Shown piece by piece: positions 26,201 to 34,042 of a stretch of DNA of 64,000 nucleotides; within the stretch, counting starts at the first letter, position 1; every line of letters starts with the position of its first letter. The translations under genes and the position numbers were made by a program. The DNA is from Bactericera cockerelli (lineage: Eukaryota; Arthropoda; Insecta; Hemiptera; Triozidae), in assembly GCA_024516035.1 (NCBI GenBank), contig CM044965.1:28038187-28102186 (forward strand), given 5' to 3'. The notes beneath the pieces are model-generated. The model made no database searches, had not been told where the DNA came from, and saw only the letters and a program-made list of their open reading frames with translations.

Positions 26201-28035
26201 CACAATGTGAAAAAAAAAAACTTGTATTTTAAAAATGTTCAATTTCGATTAAACAGACTGAAACACAATACTTTATATAACTTACAGGCAATAGAAAATA
26301 AACAAATCCAGTGGATCTCACTCTATGGTAAGTTAGTGCATCCAAGGAAATCTACTTTTAATAAATTGGTCTGATTATCTATGTCTTATGTTTATACCAT
26401 TCCACTTTTGTTTAATATTTTTCATCTTTTGTCTTCAGTAATGAATTTGCCAATTATAATAAATAAAGCACAACCTCTTATTAACAAATAACTCACTGGT
26501 ATATTGTCTGGCTCCCGAGGGATATCCTCCTCCTCATTATTATTGTTATTCTGAACATCCGCCTCATTATTGTTCCCGTTCAAGTTACCGGCCAACACAT
26601 TCGCGTCCCGCTCCAGCCACTCAGGGCCTCCCCCGTGCAAGATCTGCTCCCGCAGCCAGACCAGAGCAATGAATGCAAAGAGGGTGCAGACAACTACAAT
26701 GGATCCATGGATGATGTCCGATGCAAGGTGCTCCGTGGATATTAGGTTGAATGGAAGAGACATCACCTGTAAATAGGCATTGATTTGATTGATTAATATC
26801 AATTATAATTACTTAATTTATATAGTAAATAATTAAAACTTTTTTGGTCATTTCAGGTCAAAAGATACTAAACAATCAATCAAGTATAATTGTTTTATTC
26901 AATAAATGTTGCAATTTGAAAGTAAATCTAATAATCAAGGTAAAATCTTTTACTAAAATAATATACAATACAACTCATTCTAAATTTAAGGTTAACTGTT
27001 AAATAAGATACAATTGTAGCCCCCGTCACAGGTCAATGTTACAAAGGGCATCCAGGAAAATATATGGAGGTAGGAGTGCAGAACCAACCAACATCAACCA
27101 TGAGGAAAAGGTTGAGTAATGCTGACCCCAAATGGGATTAGGAAAAGGCTAAGTGAAAGAAGAAGTAATAACTATAGTTTTCATCATCTCTTTATAGAAA
27201 AGTGATATCCACTGTTTGATAGTCATTGTATTTCTGCAATCTATAAAACATTTTTTACCACAGATTGTTGTAATGGTTGTGACTACTATAGGAAAGCTAT
27301 ATCATAGACTACAAAAGCAAGACTTTTGTATTTCACTTACACTATCCAGAGTTCCTGTGAACAAACACTTGTAAATCCTGTACCCAAGAAGAGGTACAAT
27401 GCAAGCCAAGCAATCGCCACCAGAGTGTAGTGAATCCAATGTTTGACGGCGTCATATGCTTTGATTTGTAGTCCACCAAGAATTTTCCTTGACCGAAGCC
27501 TCGAGGCATGTCGAGCGTGATAGGCATGAAAGAAACTTGTAGCTACACAGCTCACAATACTCCTTGCGGCTGTACCCACCACTGGACCAAGCATTCCTAG
27601 AAAATAATAATTTGATGCTAATAACATTTATAATAAAAATATATTTTTTTTTTTTTTTTTTTTTGTGGAGGGGATGTTATAATTTATTTTATTAAAGTAA
27701 AAACTTGCCCAGGGACGTCCTCTGGAAGGACGAGGATGCAGAGCTTTATTATTAAAGCTATGTAGACCCTAGAAATAAGTATGACTGAACACTTACAATG
27801 CAATAGTCATGAGATTGGAATTAGTTAGAGCTCGTAAAATGCACAAAAGATTACTAACTTATTCATAATTAATGCATACTAGCTCAAAAGTTATTATTTA
27901 TAGTTATAAATGATCACACTAATTCCCCACCTTCAGCCAGTTTTCCCACTTCGCACAAGATTTTATTTTTGAAAGGTGGGTATACCCTTATGTTTGTGAA
28001 GACGTTTGTAATGTATAAATAATAAATGGAAACTT

Positions 28036-28066
<31 letters not shown>

Positions 28067-28479
28067 TTTATTAATTGTGCTTAATATTAGTCCACCTTAA
28101 TATTAAAATGGTTATCAAAAAATGATCAAAATGTCATTGATAAAAAAACCCAAGATCACAAATCAGCTGATAGGCACAGTCAGATTTATCACCCATTTAA
28201 TGTTGTTTTTAAGCACACTCTAAGCAACATGGTTCACTTCCAAAAGATTGATCAAAATCTCATGATAAACACACCAACATCACATTCACTGATTCATCAG
28301 AGAATTATCATCTTGTTCAATGTTGTTCATCTTGATTTACTTGTCAAAAATTACCTGATGAATCCACTTGATACTGCCTGTGCAAATCAGGGATGAACAG
28401 AGGCGTCAGGTAACCTTCAGAGCGGCACACCGGCAATGTCGCCCCTGACCATCATCCATCATTGTTAAGTGGATGTGTC
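459..28479 (-). CDS. MARCHF6: MARCHF6 (MARCH6/TEB4/Doa10-type) ER membrane E3 ubiquitin ligase, 12 exons, 3' end outside window
   Basis: Twelve minus-strand exons (28355-28479, 27341-27596, 26497-26766, 25507-25701, 24169-24327, 23474-23601, 22091-22366, 19309-19509, 13363-13477, 12232-12468, 3096-3386, 459-654) give about 800 residues co-linear with animal MARCHF6: split RING-CH domain, then hydrophobic segments carrying hallmarks such as [47 protein letters not shown] and VPLDQTP. Nearly all junctions have consensus GT/AG and matching phases. The family ubiquitinates misfolded ER and sterol-pathway proteins from the ER membrane with about 14 transmembrane helices. The window lacks the last helices and stop codon. 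Exons 1, 2 and 4 carry single-base indels, probably assembly errors. At least four donors and four acceptors lie in tandem arrays. The identity is very secure; the symbol follows vertebrate usage. Confidence 0.93.
655..1149. other. Intron sequence without recognisable gene
   Basis: Begins with a C-rich polypyrimidine tract of the exon 12 acceptor (minus strand), then unremarkable intron up to the start of the 21-bp array. Confidence 0.5.
1150..3095 (-). repeat. 21-bp minisatellite at the exon 11 donor (about 90 copies)
   Basis: On the minus strand the unit contains GGTGATAG|GTGAGTGGAGA: the last eight coding bases of exon 11 fused to the donor and early intron. The 21-bp unit equals seven codons (GEWREVI) and reads without stop in the exon's frame in canonical units. 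The distal third (1150-1870) and a few internal units are broken by small deletions. Confidence 0.95.
3096..3386 (-). CDS. MARCHF6: MARCHF6 exon 11 with Pro/Ser-rich insertion; both splice sites in tandem repeats
   Basis: 291 bp, phase 1 to 1. Starts [12 protein letters not shown], then about 28 Pro/Ser/Gly-rich residues encoded by a GGGGAGGAGG-type tract (plus strand, about 3280-3350), then the conserved [17 protein letters not shown] and [11 protein letters not shown]. In the human protein the interval before IHELYT is short, so the low-complexity stretch looks like a coding microsatellite expansion in a loop. The final codons GGTGATAG and the donor GTGAGTGG form the 21-bp unit of the adjacent array. 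Confidence 0.93.
3388..3478 (-). repeat. Tandem repeat of the exon 11 acceptor region (about 3 copies)
   Basis: Minus-strand units of roughly 30 bp repeat CTTCTGATTCACACA plus a C-rich run immediately before the true acceptor CTTCTGCTTCACAG. Confidence 0.75.
3531..3699. mobile_element. MITE-like element with imperfect terminal inverted repeats
   Basis: CCCGTTCCAGAAACATCCTCC at the left and an imperfect inverted copy (GGAGTGTGTTTCTGAAACGGG) at the right, with an internal inverted CTCTGAT..ATCAGAG. A longer relative is at 32466-32720. No coding capacity. Confidence 0.6.
3700..4129. mobile_element. Dispersed repeat fragments including a tRNA-SINE remnant
   Basis: 3720-3850 holds AATGTTGCGAAGTGTTGG and CTCATTTGATCCTAA, shared with 63880-63960. 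4030-4130 ends GCTGTAAAAACACTCATCTT plus an A-run, the same 3' end as the SINE at 57415-57690. Confidence 0.5.
4130..12231 (-). repeat. 71-bp minisatellite at the exon 10 donor, about 8.1 kb
   Basis: Each unit contains, on the minus strand, the exon 10 end (CTGTACCTGTGTGGCTAG) followed by GTGAGTATCTC and an AT-rich intronic spacer. About 110 units. Copies at 4.1-6.9 and 10.9-12.2 kb are nearly identical; those at 6.93-10.9 kb are degraded mainly by one- and two-base deletions. An in-frame stop lies within the first intronic repeat. Confidence 0.95.
12232..12468 (-). CDS. MARCHF6: MARCHF6 exon 10: AAHQAML..GGP block and transmembrane helix; donor is the founder of the 8-kb array
   Basis: 237 bp, phase 1 to 1. 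Encodes [10 protein letters not shown], then [20 protein letters not shown] and the helix [21 protein letters not shown], as expected. The last roughly 40 coding bases (the [10 protein letters not shown] codons) and the donor are repeated in every 71-bp unit from 4.13 to 12.24 kb. The acceptor lies in a four-copy 27-bp array. Confidence 0.95.
   Translation of the reverse strand, partial: GMTQSRPSIRSDKKPTTSRPWATTWGPPIRPCCRLGAPPGSSPTAGPPTSWPALPASWDSCVCPWSCPASCSSLYLCG
12461..12568 (-). repeat. 27-bp array at the exon 10 acceptor (4 copies)
   Basis: Four units carrying, on the minus strand, TTACCTTT..ATTCCAG|GGGATGAT; the copy nearest the exon is the used acceptor. Each extra copy is a potential decoy acceptor with seven coding bases. 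Confidence 0.9.
12573..12745 (+). repeat. Tandem pair of tRNA-derived SINE heads (family 2)
   Basis: Two roughly 87-bp copies with AGCTTAATCGATAAGGCGG (A-box-like) and GGTCG/AGTCGGTGGATCAAG (B-box-like). Related copies lie at 23635, 43800 and 53232. A SINE head duplicated in tandem next to the acceptor array. Confidence 0.7.
13247..13289. other. 20-bp perfect hairpin with 3-nt loop
   Basis: ACCATATTTGACATGTTATT, loop GAG, then its exact reverse complement. It is flanked by partly complementary T- and A-runs. It lies in intron 9-10, about 75 bp from the exon 9 donor. Confidence 0.9.
13363..13477 (-). CDS. MARCHF6: MARCHF6 exon 9
   Basis: 115 bp, phase 0 to 1. Encodes [18 protein letters not shown] and a hydrophobic stretch ending SYLLG, matching the block after LLLLQ in the family. 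Acceptor TACTCCCCAG, donor G|GTGAGC. The preceding intron (13478-19308) holds the 44-bp array and the Gypsy element. Confidence 0.94.
13797..14560. repeat. 44-bp AT-rich tandem array, about 14 copies, interrupted by a dispersed element
   Basis: Units share TGAACCACTATTGTAAG and CATATTTGTGTTAATTAC. An element of the 'GGGTT..GTGGAAGAG..AATAAA' type (13893-14033) sits within the array. The array does not include a splice site. Confidence 0.9.
13893..14033 (+). mobile_element. Dispersed element 3' module (hairpin plus AATAAAG and ATAATA tail)
   Basis: GGTGGAAGAGAAAGCCACAGG, CCTCGCCCC and a tail CAATAAAGTG followed by ATAATAATAA. The same module occurs at 232-454, 45520-45712 and about 55190-55212 (tail), and inverted at about 39880-39935 and 63760-63830. 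It looks like the conserved 3' end of a SINE or LINE family. Confidence 0.65.
14610..14829 (+). repeat. 5' LTR
   Basis: 220 bp, TGTAGCG to CCCTCTACA; matches 18439-18658 except for T/G within ACTATTATC versus ACTATGATC. Confidence 0.95.
14833..14845 (+). other. Primer-binding site
   Basis: TGGTGACCCCGAC starts three bases after the LTR and is complementary to a tRNA 3' end that includes CCA. Which tRNA is not determined. Confidence 0.75.
14931..15311 (+). CDS. gag: Short Gag-like protein with Cys/His motif
   Basis: 126 residues, ATG at 14931. The C-terminal part has an Arg/Ser-rich stretch and [18 protein letters not shown], a zinc-finger-like motif placed as in Gypsy nucleocapsid regions. 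It is much shorter than a typical Gag, so a capsid region is either absent or lost. It overlaps pol by 34 bp, implying -1 frameshifting. Confidence 0.8.
   Translation: MPEEKNLTELATHADNIAEATRPFVPQVSETSIPRADDILTLKFNQLAAIFSQEIASLRQEVASLRFNHQSRSQSPARDRYQSRSQFRGRSSSRPRTDTCWYHWRFGPQAKKCEQPCKFQGNATDR
15278..18394 (+). CDS. pol: Gypsy Pol polyprotein: protease, reverse transcriptase, RNase H, integrase
   Basis: 1038 codons, uninterrupted. Protease motif DTGADLCV at residues about 39-46; reverse transcriptase with [13 protein letters not shown] and catalytic YIDD at 338-341; RNase H LVTDASD about 487; integrase zinc finger (HH..CTDC) about 678-716; catalytic triad D746, D804, E840 (35 residues between the last two). 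A C-terminal basic tail follows. The ATG at 15278 lies inside gag, so expression is probably as a Gag-Pol fusion by -1 frameshift. All active-site residues are present, so it could be autonomous apart from the short gag. Confidence 0.96.
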   Translation: MQVSGKRHGPLIMTASQSSPTPRRLFVTEHSTKLQFLIDTGADLCVFPRSAAPGRREKTDYILSAANSTDINTYGTITLSLNFGLRRDFTWRFVVADVSKPIIGADFLHHFNLLVDLRNHRLLDGTTHLTAQGHVAESNIPSVKTVSEASPYHQLLQQFKDITRPDGTPGIIRHNTKHFIETTPGPPVASKPRRLAPAKLKAAKKEFDAMLQLGIARPSNSPWSAPLHMVEKPQADTWRPCGDYRGLNARTIPDQYPVRHIQDFAHILQGKTIFTTLDLVRAYNQIPVAEEDICKTAITTPFGLFEFPYMSFGLCNAAQTFQRFMDEVLRGLDSCFPYIDDVLVASNSEEEHLAHLSIIFKRFQDHSLVLNPSKCVFGQQQVRFLGYFISKDGTSPLPDRVKDILQFPRPTTAKGVRQFMGMLNFYRRFIPRASHTFAPVNDLLTDNIKGKAEIQWTPEAIKSFDQCKERLAAATLLAHPLDNAPLSLVTDASDTAVGATLQQLVNSEWQPLGFFSKKLSSAEQKYGAYDRELLAIYLAVKNFRHMVEGRQFTIFTDHKPLTFAFCQKPDKCSPRQFRHLDLISQYTTDIQYVPGDQNVVADALSRIELIHATLDYKSLAASQKTDVELQAALKRTDSTLQLKLLEIPGSGVKLYCDVSTPTARPYITRPFRRTVFNMVHQLSHPGTNTTVKLAQQRFVWPFISKDCRSWTQACTDCQRSKVTRHVKAPLGSFSPPTQRFEHVHMDLIIMPHSDGFRYCLTMVDRFTRWPEVIPLPDQEASTVAKAFYTHWIARFGTPLRITTDQGRQFESNLFKELSTLTGSQHLRTTAYHPAANGMIERLHRQLKAAIKCHHNDRWTDILPTVLLGIRAAWRDDLKASSAELVYGEPLRLPGEFLTSKTDDPDPTTEFVKDLRSHMRQLQPVSGTQHGDKSHFIFKDLYTADQVFIRREFSKRCLQMPYDGPYPVVRRSSRTFVIDINGKYTTVTIDRLKPAYTMTDTADPPQHQADCTSRSPPLQPTSITTRSGRRVHFPKRFQN
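18427..18436 (+). other. Polypurine tract
   Basis: GGCAGGGGAG immediately upstream of the 3' LTR; the expected plus-strand primer site. Confidence 0.75.
18439..18658 (+). repeat. 3' LTR
   Basis: 220 bp copy of 14610-14829, followed by GTAG of the target duplication. Confidence 0.95.
18770..19308 (-). repeat. 70-bp array at the exon 8 donor (about 8 copies)
   Basis: Minus-strand units contain the exon end GAGTTACTGCTGCTACAG|GTGAGTGATC preceded by about 40 coding bases ([14 protein letters not shown]). Some adjacent units near 19120-19300 remain open in frame, so a read-through isoform with a repeated peptide is conceivable there. Confidence 0.92.
19309..19509 (-). CDS. MARCHF6: MARCHF6 exon 8: both splice sites in tandem arrays
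   Basis: 201 bp, phase 0 to 0. Encodes [13 protein letters not shown], a hydrophobic [13 protein letters not shown] helix, LMPSFLPY and [10 protein letters not shown]. The acceptor plus the first roughly 35 coding bases are repeated through 19.5-21.15 kb, and the last roughly 55 coding bases plus donor through 18.77-19.31 kb. The real exon is the only place where both ends are joined by the middle of the coding sequence. Confidence 0.95.
19510..21165 (-). repeat. About 133-bp array at the exon 8 acceptor (about 12 copies) with X-box-like palindromes
   Basis: Each unit carries, on the minus strand, CTCCAG|GAGATGATCTACCTG and about 20 further coding bases ending in a nearby in-frame stop, plus an intronic part with GTTACCATGGTAAC and GTTGCTATGGTAAC (for example 19545-19558 and 19579-19592). 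The last few units are shorter and rearranged. Confidence 0.92.
21166..22090. other. Intron with poly-T tract and dispersed repeat; no gene
   Basis: A T-run at about 21172-21200; a stretch including CATTGGGCTTGACCCGTCAA near 21530-21553 that recurs inverted near 53422-53445; and a dispersed repeat at 21779-21980 (listed separately). An A-run at 22042-22073 is the polypyrimidine side of the region downstream of exon 7. Confidence 0.5.
21779..21980 (+). mobile_element. Dispersed repeat, copy 1
   Basis: Shares ATCATAGGGT, GCGTCATCGT, GTAGCCAGACAGTGGAGGAA, CTTCTACCACTGT and CCAAGCCAATGCTGGTCTAC with 62857-63017. Partial relatives are at about 59022-59075 (inverted) and 59880-59965. Its class is unknown. 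Confidence 0.75.
22091..22366 (-). CDS. MARCHF6: MARCHF6 exon 7: central hydrophobic core
   Basis: 276 bp, phase 0 to 0. Encodes [18 protein letters not shown], then [15 protein letters not shown] and [21 protein letters not shown] residues ending NDPDFSPIQ, the most conserved core of the family. It is much more GC-rich than the flanking introns. The acceptor lies in a 41-bp tandem array with X-box-like motifs; donor is CAG|GTCAGT. Confidence 0.96.
22367..22605 (-). repeat. 41-bp array at the exon 7 acceptor (6 copies) with X-box-like motifs
   Basis: Units share GAGACACCTGTTGCCATGG and AAACGAACGGAACATTAGAT on the plus strand. Near-palindromic GTTGCCATGGAAAC recurs in most units. The exon-proximal copy supplies the acceptor CAACACAG. 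Confidence 0.9.
22715..23400 (+). mobile_element. Dispersed element with (ACAG)n tract
   Basis: ATCTGGTGTAAACATCACAC through AAGAAAATGTTGTTC (to about 23013) recurs at 23805-24105. It is followed here by a unique segment and a (ACAG)n tract at 23210-23265. No ORF of note. Likely a non-autonomous element; class unknown. Confidence 0.65.
23474..23601 (-). CDS. MARCHF6: MARCHF6 exon 6: transmembrane segment
   Basis: 128 bp, phase 1 to 0. Encodes [20 protein letters not shown] and then [16 protein letters not shown], matching the family order between exons 5 and 7. The acceptor is TATTGCAG and the donor AAG|GTAAAC. Two copies of a roughly 300-bp dispersed repeat flank this exon. Confidence 0.93.
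23635..24105 (+). mobile_element. SINE family 2 copy plus second copy of the dispersed element
   Basis: 23640-23770 has GATCGATATGGTGGCAGACT and the tRNA-like B-box region. 23805-24105 repeats 22715-23013. The pair of direct repeats flanks exon 6 (23474-23601). Confidence 0.65.
24169..24327 (-). CDS. MARCHF6: MARCHF6 exon 5: conserved transmembrane segment
   Basis: 159 bp with phases 1 and 1. The peptide [19 protein letters not shown] followed by [12 protein letters not shown] is nearly identical to the vertebrate protein and forms a membrane helix. It ends SKFEG at donor GAAG|GTAATA. No indel seen. Confidence 0.95.
24412..25506 (-). repeat. 37/48-bp array at the exon 4 donor (about 27 copies)
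   Basis: Minus-strand units contain GAGACTGCTGGGTGAGTAGC: the exon 4 end CTGTTG-like codon, G and the donor GTGAGTAG, plus a second GTGAGAA-like site read on the plus strand. Units alternate between a short form and one with an extra CCCCCATCC block. The donor is followed at once by an in-frame TAG. Confidence 0.92.
25507..25701 (-). CDS. MARCHF6: MARCHF6 exon 4: linker ending in WERLLG; donor inside tandem array
   Basis: Acceptor TTTCCAG then GCCATGAACAACG. A Gly/Pro/Glu-rich linker leads into [17 protein letters not shown], a strongly conserved family block. The exon is 195 bp where phase demands 196: one base is missing in the G/C-rich tract about 25587-25650, so the upstream frame hits TAG while the conserved block reads in the next frame. 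The donor G|GTGAGTAG is the first copy of the 24.4-25.5 kb array. Confidence 0.88.
26010..26180 (+). mobile_element. 5S-derived SINE, partial
   Basis: CACTGAAGTTAATCAACGTG and ACAACTTGGATGGGG match the internal-promoter region of 5S rRNA loosely, followed by CCCCACTCAGGCTAGG shared with the other copies. Decayed. Confidence 0.5.
26497..26766 (-). CDS. MARCHF6: MARCHF6 exon 3: second transmembrane segment and acidic linker
   Basis: 270 bp, phase 0 to phase 0, no indel. It starts [17 protein letters not shown], contains the hydrophobic [15 protein letters not shown] segment and LREQILHGG, then an Asn/Glu/Asp-rich cytosolic linker ending DNIP before donor GTGAGT. The acidic Asn-rich linker is usual for this position in the family. 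Confidence 0.93.
27341..27596 (-). CDS. MARCHF6: MARCHF6 exon 2: second half of RING-CH and first transmembrane region
   Basis: Acceptor TTTTCTAG precedes GAATGC; the peptide starts ECLVQW and continues SRKEYCELC, supplying the remaining zinc ligands, then a short MPI..DMP linker, [12 protein letters not shown] and, in another frame, [16 protein letters not shown]. The donor is GTAAGT after 27341. The order matches the family exactly, but about six single-base indels (in 27480-27590, and one missing base near 27401) scatter the protein over all three frames. Confidence 0.82.
27597..28354. other. Intron 1-2; T-rich and A-rich runs, no gene
   Basis: A T-run at 27642-27664 and an A-run at 28036-28060, probably tails of inserted elements. 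Nothing else recognised. Confidence 0.5.
28355..28479 (-). CDS. MARCHF6: MARCHF6 exon 1 (first coding): start codon and first half of RING-CH
   Basis: Acceptor CTTTCAG ends at 28480, leaving a 17-nt 5' UTR before ATG at 28462-28460 (second ATG immediately follows), so a non-coding exon must lie upstream. The coding part spells M-M-D-D-G-Q then, in shifting frames, the zinc ligands CR.C, SEG, a Leu-Phe core, CTGS and KWIHQ expected of the first half of a C4HC3 RING-CH. Donor CAG|GTAAT ends the exon at 28355. At least four single bases appear to be missing (TT, GG and CC pairs collapsed), so no single frame reads through. Confidence 0.78.
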
Positions 28480-29889
28480 CTGAAAGAACAAACAAATTGA
28501 TCAAAATTTAAAATTTAAAACAAATTAATTAATTAAAAATCAAAATAAAACAATGATTTAATGAATAATTTTATTAAGACAATCAATTGATAATTTTCAG
28601 TGTGCACATAAGTAAACTGTGGGCAGGTATAATTGACAGATTACTGTAGCATGCCAAAAGTAAATATTATTTATGCAGAACAACTACAAGCTCAAAAGTA
28701 CCAAAAATCCAAACTTTAATTTCTTTGATCTTCTTTTGAGTATTTCTTTGAAAATAACTAAATAAGGCATTCCAAATGTTCATTAAACTAGAAAGACAAG
28801 GAAAACAGTTTCAAGCAAGCACATGATACATGAAGTAAACGGAAAAATGGCCGTGTCCATATAGCTGAAAGATTGGTCTCAAGTTTGCAGTAATATTAGT
28901 AAGTGAAATAACAAGTCAGTATGACATAAGGATGAACTTGAAACACTACCTATTTATTATAATTAATTGAAAGTATACAGAGATGGTCTTCTAGGAAACA
29001 CCCTAGAAAATAGAGTTGTCCAACATCCTAAAGCAACTGTTTCAATCACAACCATTGGCAGCAACTATGCAGTCACCATGATTCTACTTTTTACTCTCAT
29101 ACAATTTGAATATAAACAATTATATACTTCCAAATAATGGTACATTTCTTTTTGAGAGCAAGCACTATCTATGTACTTTTCAAAAGTACCTAATCAGCTA
29201 AGGTTGTTGTGCATGGTATTGATAAGGCTTACCTGAGAATGCAAAGGTATGCTCTCTGCTCTGGAACAGATTTTAAGGAGGGTGTGATAAAAAAAACACT
29301 GCTACACTAGCTCATCATTTCAAGGGAGTTTTCCAGATATAAAATGAAAATTGATGATTGATGTTGAACCTAGATAAGATCCAATTTAAAACAATTTGAA
29401 TGAAAAGTTAAGGAAGTTTGCAAATTGCAAAAAAAGACCCTGATTTCTGATTCCAAATCTAAAATGCTTTATCAGGTGTTTTTTGTTGATGTTATGAAAT
29501 GAGTGTCCTTGACCATGGAGGAATAAGTAATGGAGAACTCGTAATGCCTCTAACCTGTCACGTAAACAAACTGATAACAGCTATCTAATATGGCTATCAT
29601 TATTACCTTCAAAATGGAGATAAGGGGTATTTCTTGTATGAATCAAAGTAATCCATCGAATATAGATTTATTTTGGAAAAATAACGTGTTTTGAAACTTC
29701 GAATCAAGTTGATACAAAAGGAATCGACTCAATGCAAGTTTTGACTTATTGGTTTTCTTAAGGGAAACAGAAGAATCTTATTTTTGTCCTAAAGTGAATC
29801 AAAAGAATCCACATTCGATGGATTCTGTTGAGTGAAGACTAAAATATACCTCTATAATAATTATAATTATTTGAGATAAGCATAAAAAA

Positions 29890-29985
29890 AAATTCCTGCC
29901 CCGCTGGGAATCGAACCCAGGTCACCATGCGTACAATGCCTAGCGCGCTAACTCACTCTGCCACGGAGACTACTGATATGACCAT
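29890..29985 (-). mobile_element. tRNA-derived SINE (family 1)
   Basis: The minus strand carries GAGTTAGCGCGCTAGGCATT and the B box GGGTTCGATTCCC. The same family occurs at 38615, 42265, 46092 (plus) and 58340-58490 (minus). Confidence 0.7.
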
Positions 29986-32311
29986 GCAGTTGAAAGCGAT
30001 GTTAAATTTTTGTTTAAAAAAACGCTTGCATACGAGTCTGCAACCATTGGGACATTTTCATCTTTACTATTCAAGGTCCAAAACCCAACTGACCAAATTT
30101 CGTATTGTGCGTATGACACATACCTTCTCTCTTCTCTCCCTCTACAATTCAATACTTCGCCATTGTGTGCATGACACACACTTTCCCTCTTCTCTCCCTT
30201 TACAATTCAATATTTCGTTACATAATATCGTTAAATAATATCGTTACATAATATCGTTACATAATTTCGTTACATAATTTCGTCACATAAATTTGGTTAT
30301 GTGCCAGAGCAAAGACATGAAAATGTCAAAAAATTACAACTAACTGAAATGGCCAACTTTATGTGACAGGTACATTTCCCACGAGATAACTTTCTATTGC
30401 TTATCACTCCATGCCCTTGACTATTTTTAAGTGTGACAAACCTGGTAAAAAAAATGTGTGAAATAATTTTAACCGCTTTTAAGTAATAATAGGAATACCT
30501 GCTTGAAGTTATAATTTTTCAGATATAGATAATTTAATCTTACATTTTAATGTCAAAAGTCTCTTAGGAATTCACTTTATTTAACAATTAAAAAATAACT
30601 TTTATTTAAAAAAAATATTTTTTATATTTTTAGGTTGGCAGCTTATCTTTCAAAATCAGCTGACTTCCTTGATTTTGTATTTCTTATCAGCTGCTATATA
30701 CTTAAATTCTATGAGCTCAGGATCTTCATTGAAGGAAAACAAGATTTTGAGATTACAAAAACCACTTTTGGCAAATCTGCTAATTGATATAAGAGAAATT
30801 AAAGTGATATTTCATTAAATAATAATTATACTTTTAGTTATTTAGCTGTTCGAATTTCTATTTTTTTCCATAACCTTTTGGGGAATATCTGCTTTAGTAG
30901 AAAACTCCAGTTCTTCTCTATTGTATTTTCATAGTGTTTGTACCCTCAGAAGGTTTGTATTTTTTGCTTCTTGCTACACATTAATGGTCGATGTTTTACG
31001 TTAATAAGACCATCTCTTGATCAGGATATAAATTTCATTTTTCCATAATAAAAAAAAATCATGTATGGCTAGTTATTGTCATTTGGACACACCTTGTTTT
31101 TTGCCATCCAAGAGCTAAGAACAGGATCAAAAATGAGAGAATGTATCTTAAAGTCAACAGGTTGGATTGATGTTCTTCTGGTCCTGGAGGTTGTCTTACT
31201 AAACAACAATCATCTGTATGTGTATGATACCAAGTGGCAGTAAGTGTGCAAACACAATGGGGTCCTATACCCAGGGTAGAGCCAGTACCTTGTAAAATAA
31301 TCTAACCATGCTATTGAATGTAAGCGGCCACAGTAGAATCCCAAAAATTGTCTATATCAAGCTGTGGGTACCAGGGTTTGGTGTTAGGGTTGTGTATAGG
31401 CCAGGTCCTTGTTGTGGCTGCCTACTAAGGGTTAGAGGATACACAATCCTGAGATCCTGGTGTATGTTGATGAACAATACCAACACCTTAGGTAGGTATA
31501 GTAAATGAAAAACAGTTTTACCCACCAATTGCTGGGGAAACAACCCAGCTACTCAATAAACCTCACGAGCCTGAGTGGCTGGGATTAGCTAGTGGAACAT
31601 GGATTACATGATGACCATGAATGGATTTGAAACCAGCACATTACCTACAATCCATGTTTTCACCCCCCTGCTTAACTCAAGTGATAGTATGATTCAACTT
31701 GCCATTTCTATGGGCTATATACATATATTAACTTTTAAAAAAAACTTTCTATCACATTATCACACATCAGTTCAAATGCTTTTTGGCCCTAGAAAGAATG
31801 GATTTTCCCTCACTAGTTTCTGGTATCCCCAGATGCAAAGGCAATATTTAGGTAGTGGTAGAAAATGCTTTGCTGCCCAGTTGTTAATAGTTGTTAATTA
31901 TGTTTCAATTTGTTCATTGCTCCCTGTGATGGCTGCTTATGATTGTTCTTCTTAGTTACCAATGGAGTCAGGTATACAAGATTTTTTTCCTAACTAGTTG
32001 TTTTTGTAACACATACTTAGCAATTAGTAATTAGGTACCTATTGTTTTGTAATATGAATATAAATAGAATCTCTACTACCTAGTCTAAAGTGATTAATTC
32101 TTTCTTTCTGTGTTTCTTGCACTATCATCTAGTATTTTGTTTGTTTCAAACCATTATAATATGTTGTAGTTTGGTATTTTTTTTCTTTTGTCTTTTCTTA
32201 AGAAGTTAATTCAATTTTTATTTTTCTTAACACCTAATAATTGAGCACTAAGAGAGATGCAAGGGAACTACAAAGAAATCAGTAGCCCTTTGATTGGTTA
32301 GTAGAAAGACT

Positions 32312-32458
32312 TGGTGCCAAATTATGAAACAGCATTAGAGTTAAGATAAGCCAGACAGACACACCCTCAAGTCAGAGTTTCAACCAATCACAGCACACTT
32401 GTCCATGTTGAGGGACAGTCTGGCTTATTGTAAATTCCATCTTGTTTCATAATTGGGC
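32312..32458. mobile_element. MITE with about 40-bp imperfect terminal inverted repeats
   Basis: The left end GCCAAATTATGAAACAGC and right end GTTTCATAATTGGGC are inverted, as are AAGCCAGACAG and CTGTCTGGCTT-like blocks inside. It has no ORF. Confidence 0.7.
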
Positions 32459-32465
32459 CCTTTTG

Positions 32466-32720
32466 CCCCATTCCAAAAAGCACATATACTCTCAAAATCC
32501 CCAAATCTCCCTATAAAATATCAAAATTTGCAAACTCAGAATGCATATTTTAATATTATAATAATATAGTTTATCATTTGTTTTATTTTTCATTTCTTTT
32601 TTTAATACAGAGGACCCATCCTAAGCCATTTTTATTTGGTACTAAGATATTAAATTAAATTTGACAGTTAAAAGGGAGGTCTAGGAATTTTGAGAGTGAG
32701 AGTGCTTTCTGGAACAAGGC
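32466..32720. mobile_element. MITE related to 3531-3699
   Basis: The left CCATTCCAAAAAGCAC and ACTCTCAAAAT are inverted to the right ATTTTGAGAGT and GTGCTTTCTGGAAC. Abuts the MITE at 32312-32458. Confidence 0.65.
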
Positions 32721-34042
32721 CATGGTCTGCTGTGAAGCTAAGAGGCCAGTATGAGTATCTCCATCTCTTTTCTCAAAGTTTGCTTAAACAAATGAAGCAA
32801 CATTGAGCAAAAAAACTAAAAAAAATATACCAACACAAATAGCAAGAATATTAATTTAAAGTCAAGTTTCCATAAGTTGTGATCGGATTTCTAATCACTG
32901 CCTATCTCTCAAAAAAAACTGCCCAGATGCTTGTAAAGAATTCTCAAGTTTGCTATCAAACAAAAGTCAGAGGTCAATTGAGACTCTTGTAGTGTTGCAC
33001 TGTAAACAACTATCATGTGTACACAACACAGCATCAGCAGATTGATTTCTTCATATTATAGACATTCCATGATAATAAAGTGTGTAAATGTAGTGTGTGC
33101 AACTGTGTCAGTATTAATTTAAAAATTAAGAAAATGTAACACACTACTATTGTTTTTAATAATAAATTTGTTTTTATAAACACATATTTGTTCAAAGGTA
33201 CAGTAGTATGTATACAAGGTGTTCAAAAGATCTTCAAAGTTGACCTCAAGGATCTCCCCACAAAAAAAAATAACTAACTTTTATCACCCTGTATTGATAT
33301 TGTATCAGTGATTCTGTAAATGTGAATCAATATTAATTGAGGAAGGGCCAAAACATCATAATGTGTAGAATTAGCCTAATTATTTCAAGATCTGTATTGA
33401 ACCAATTTGAAGGGATTCACATTAGTCAAATAATTTATTTTTAGCTTAGTTTATTAATAAATTATGTATTCTTTATTATTATTTATGTAAGTAGTCTGCA
33501 TTTTCATACAAGTTTTTTTGTTTAAGATGCACCATCTTCAAACTAACAGTCACAAAAAATGTCCATCATACAACATAGCATGCTTTGTAGCGCAAAAAAA
33601 AATCAATTTTACCAAATATGAGAACTTGTTATTAAAATAATAATAATTTTAACTTGCACTCATAGTAATATTTAAAAAAATGTACAGACCATAGGTCTAT
33701 TATCTATACCAGACTTTATATGCTCTCCCCATTCTCTTTGAACAAAGGCCACTTAGATGCTGCATGTGCTTAATTAATGTTGTGTGGGATTCCAAACAAT
33801 GTTACTGTGAACTCTATAGTTTTAGAACCATTTTCTATTATACCAAATAGGCATGCCCACTATATTTTATCAAGCTTTCTCAATCAACTTCAAGAGTAGT
33901 ATAATACCTATATTAAAACTAGTATTAAAGAAAAAAAAAAAAATAATATAAAAAAATTATTCTCTACTTAAATTAGTTTACTGTTTAAATAAGCATCCTC
34001 TAATTAAATAAAACATAAGTTTACTCTCTTTTACACTTGCAG

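Larger units (their letters stand above)
28480..34042. other. Interval between the two head-to-head genes
   Basis: About 5.5 kb of AT-rich DNA expected to hold non-coding first exon(s) and promoters of both genes. Recognisable items are a tRNA-SINE at 29890-29985 (minus), a 70-bp tandem duplication at about 30095-30225 (GACACA..CTTCTCTCCCT), an ATATCGTTACATA short repeat at 30225-30295, a decayed 5S-SINE tail at 31520-31640 and MITEs at 32312-32720. No convincing coding exon, TATA box or CpG-rich core was seen. Confidence 0.55.

Noticed and set aside
27341..28479. MARCHF6 pseudogene
   Set aside because: Splice sites, zinc ligands and nine other exons are intact; the small indels look like consensus errors.
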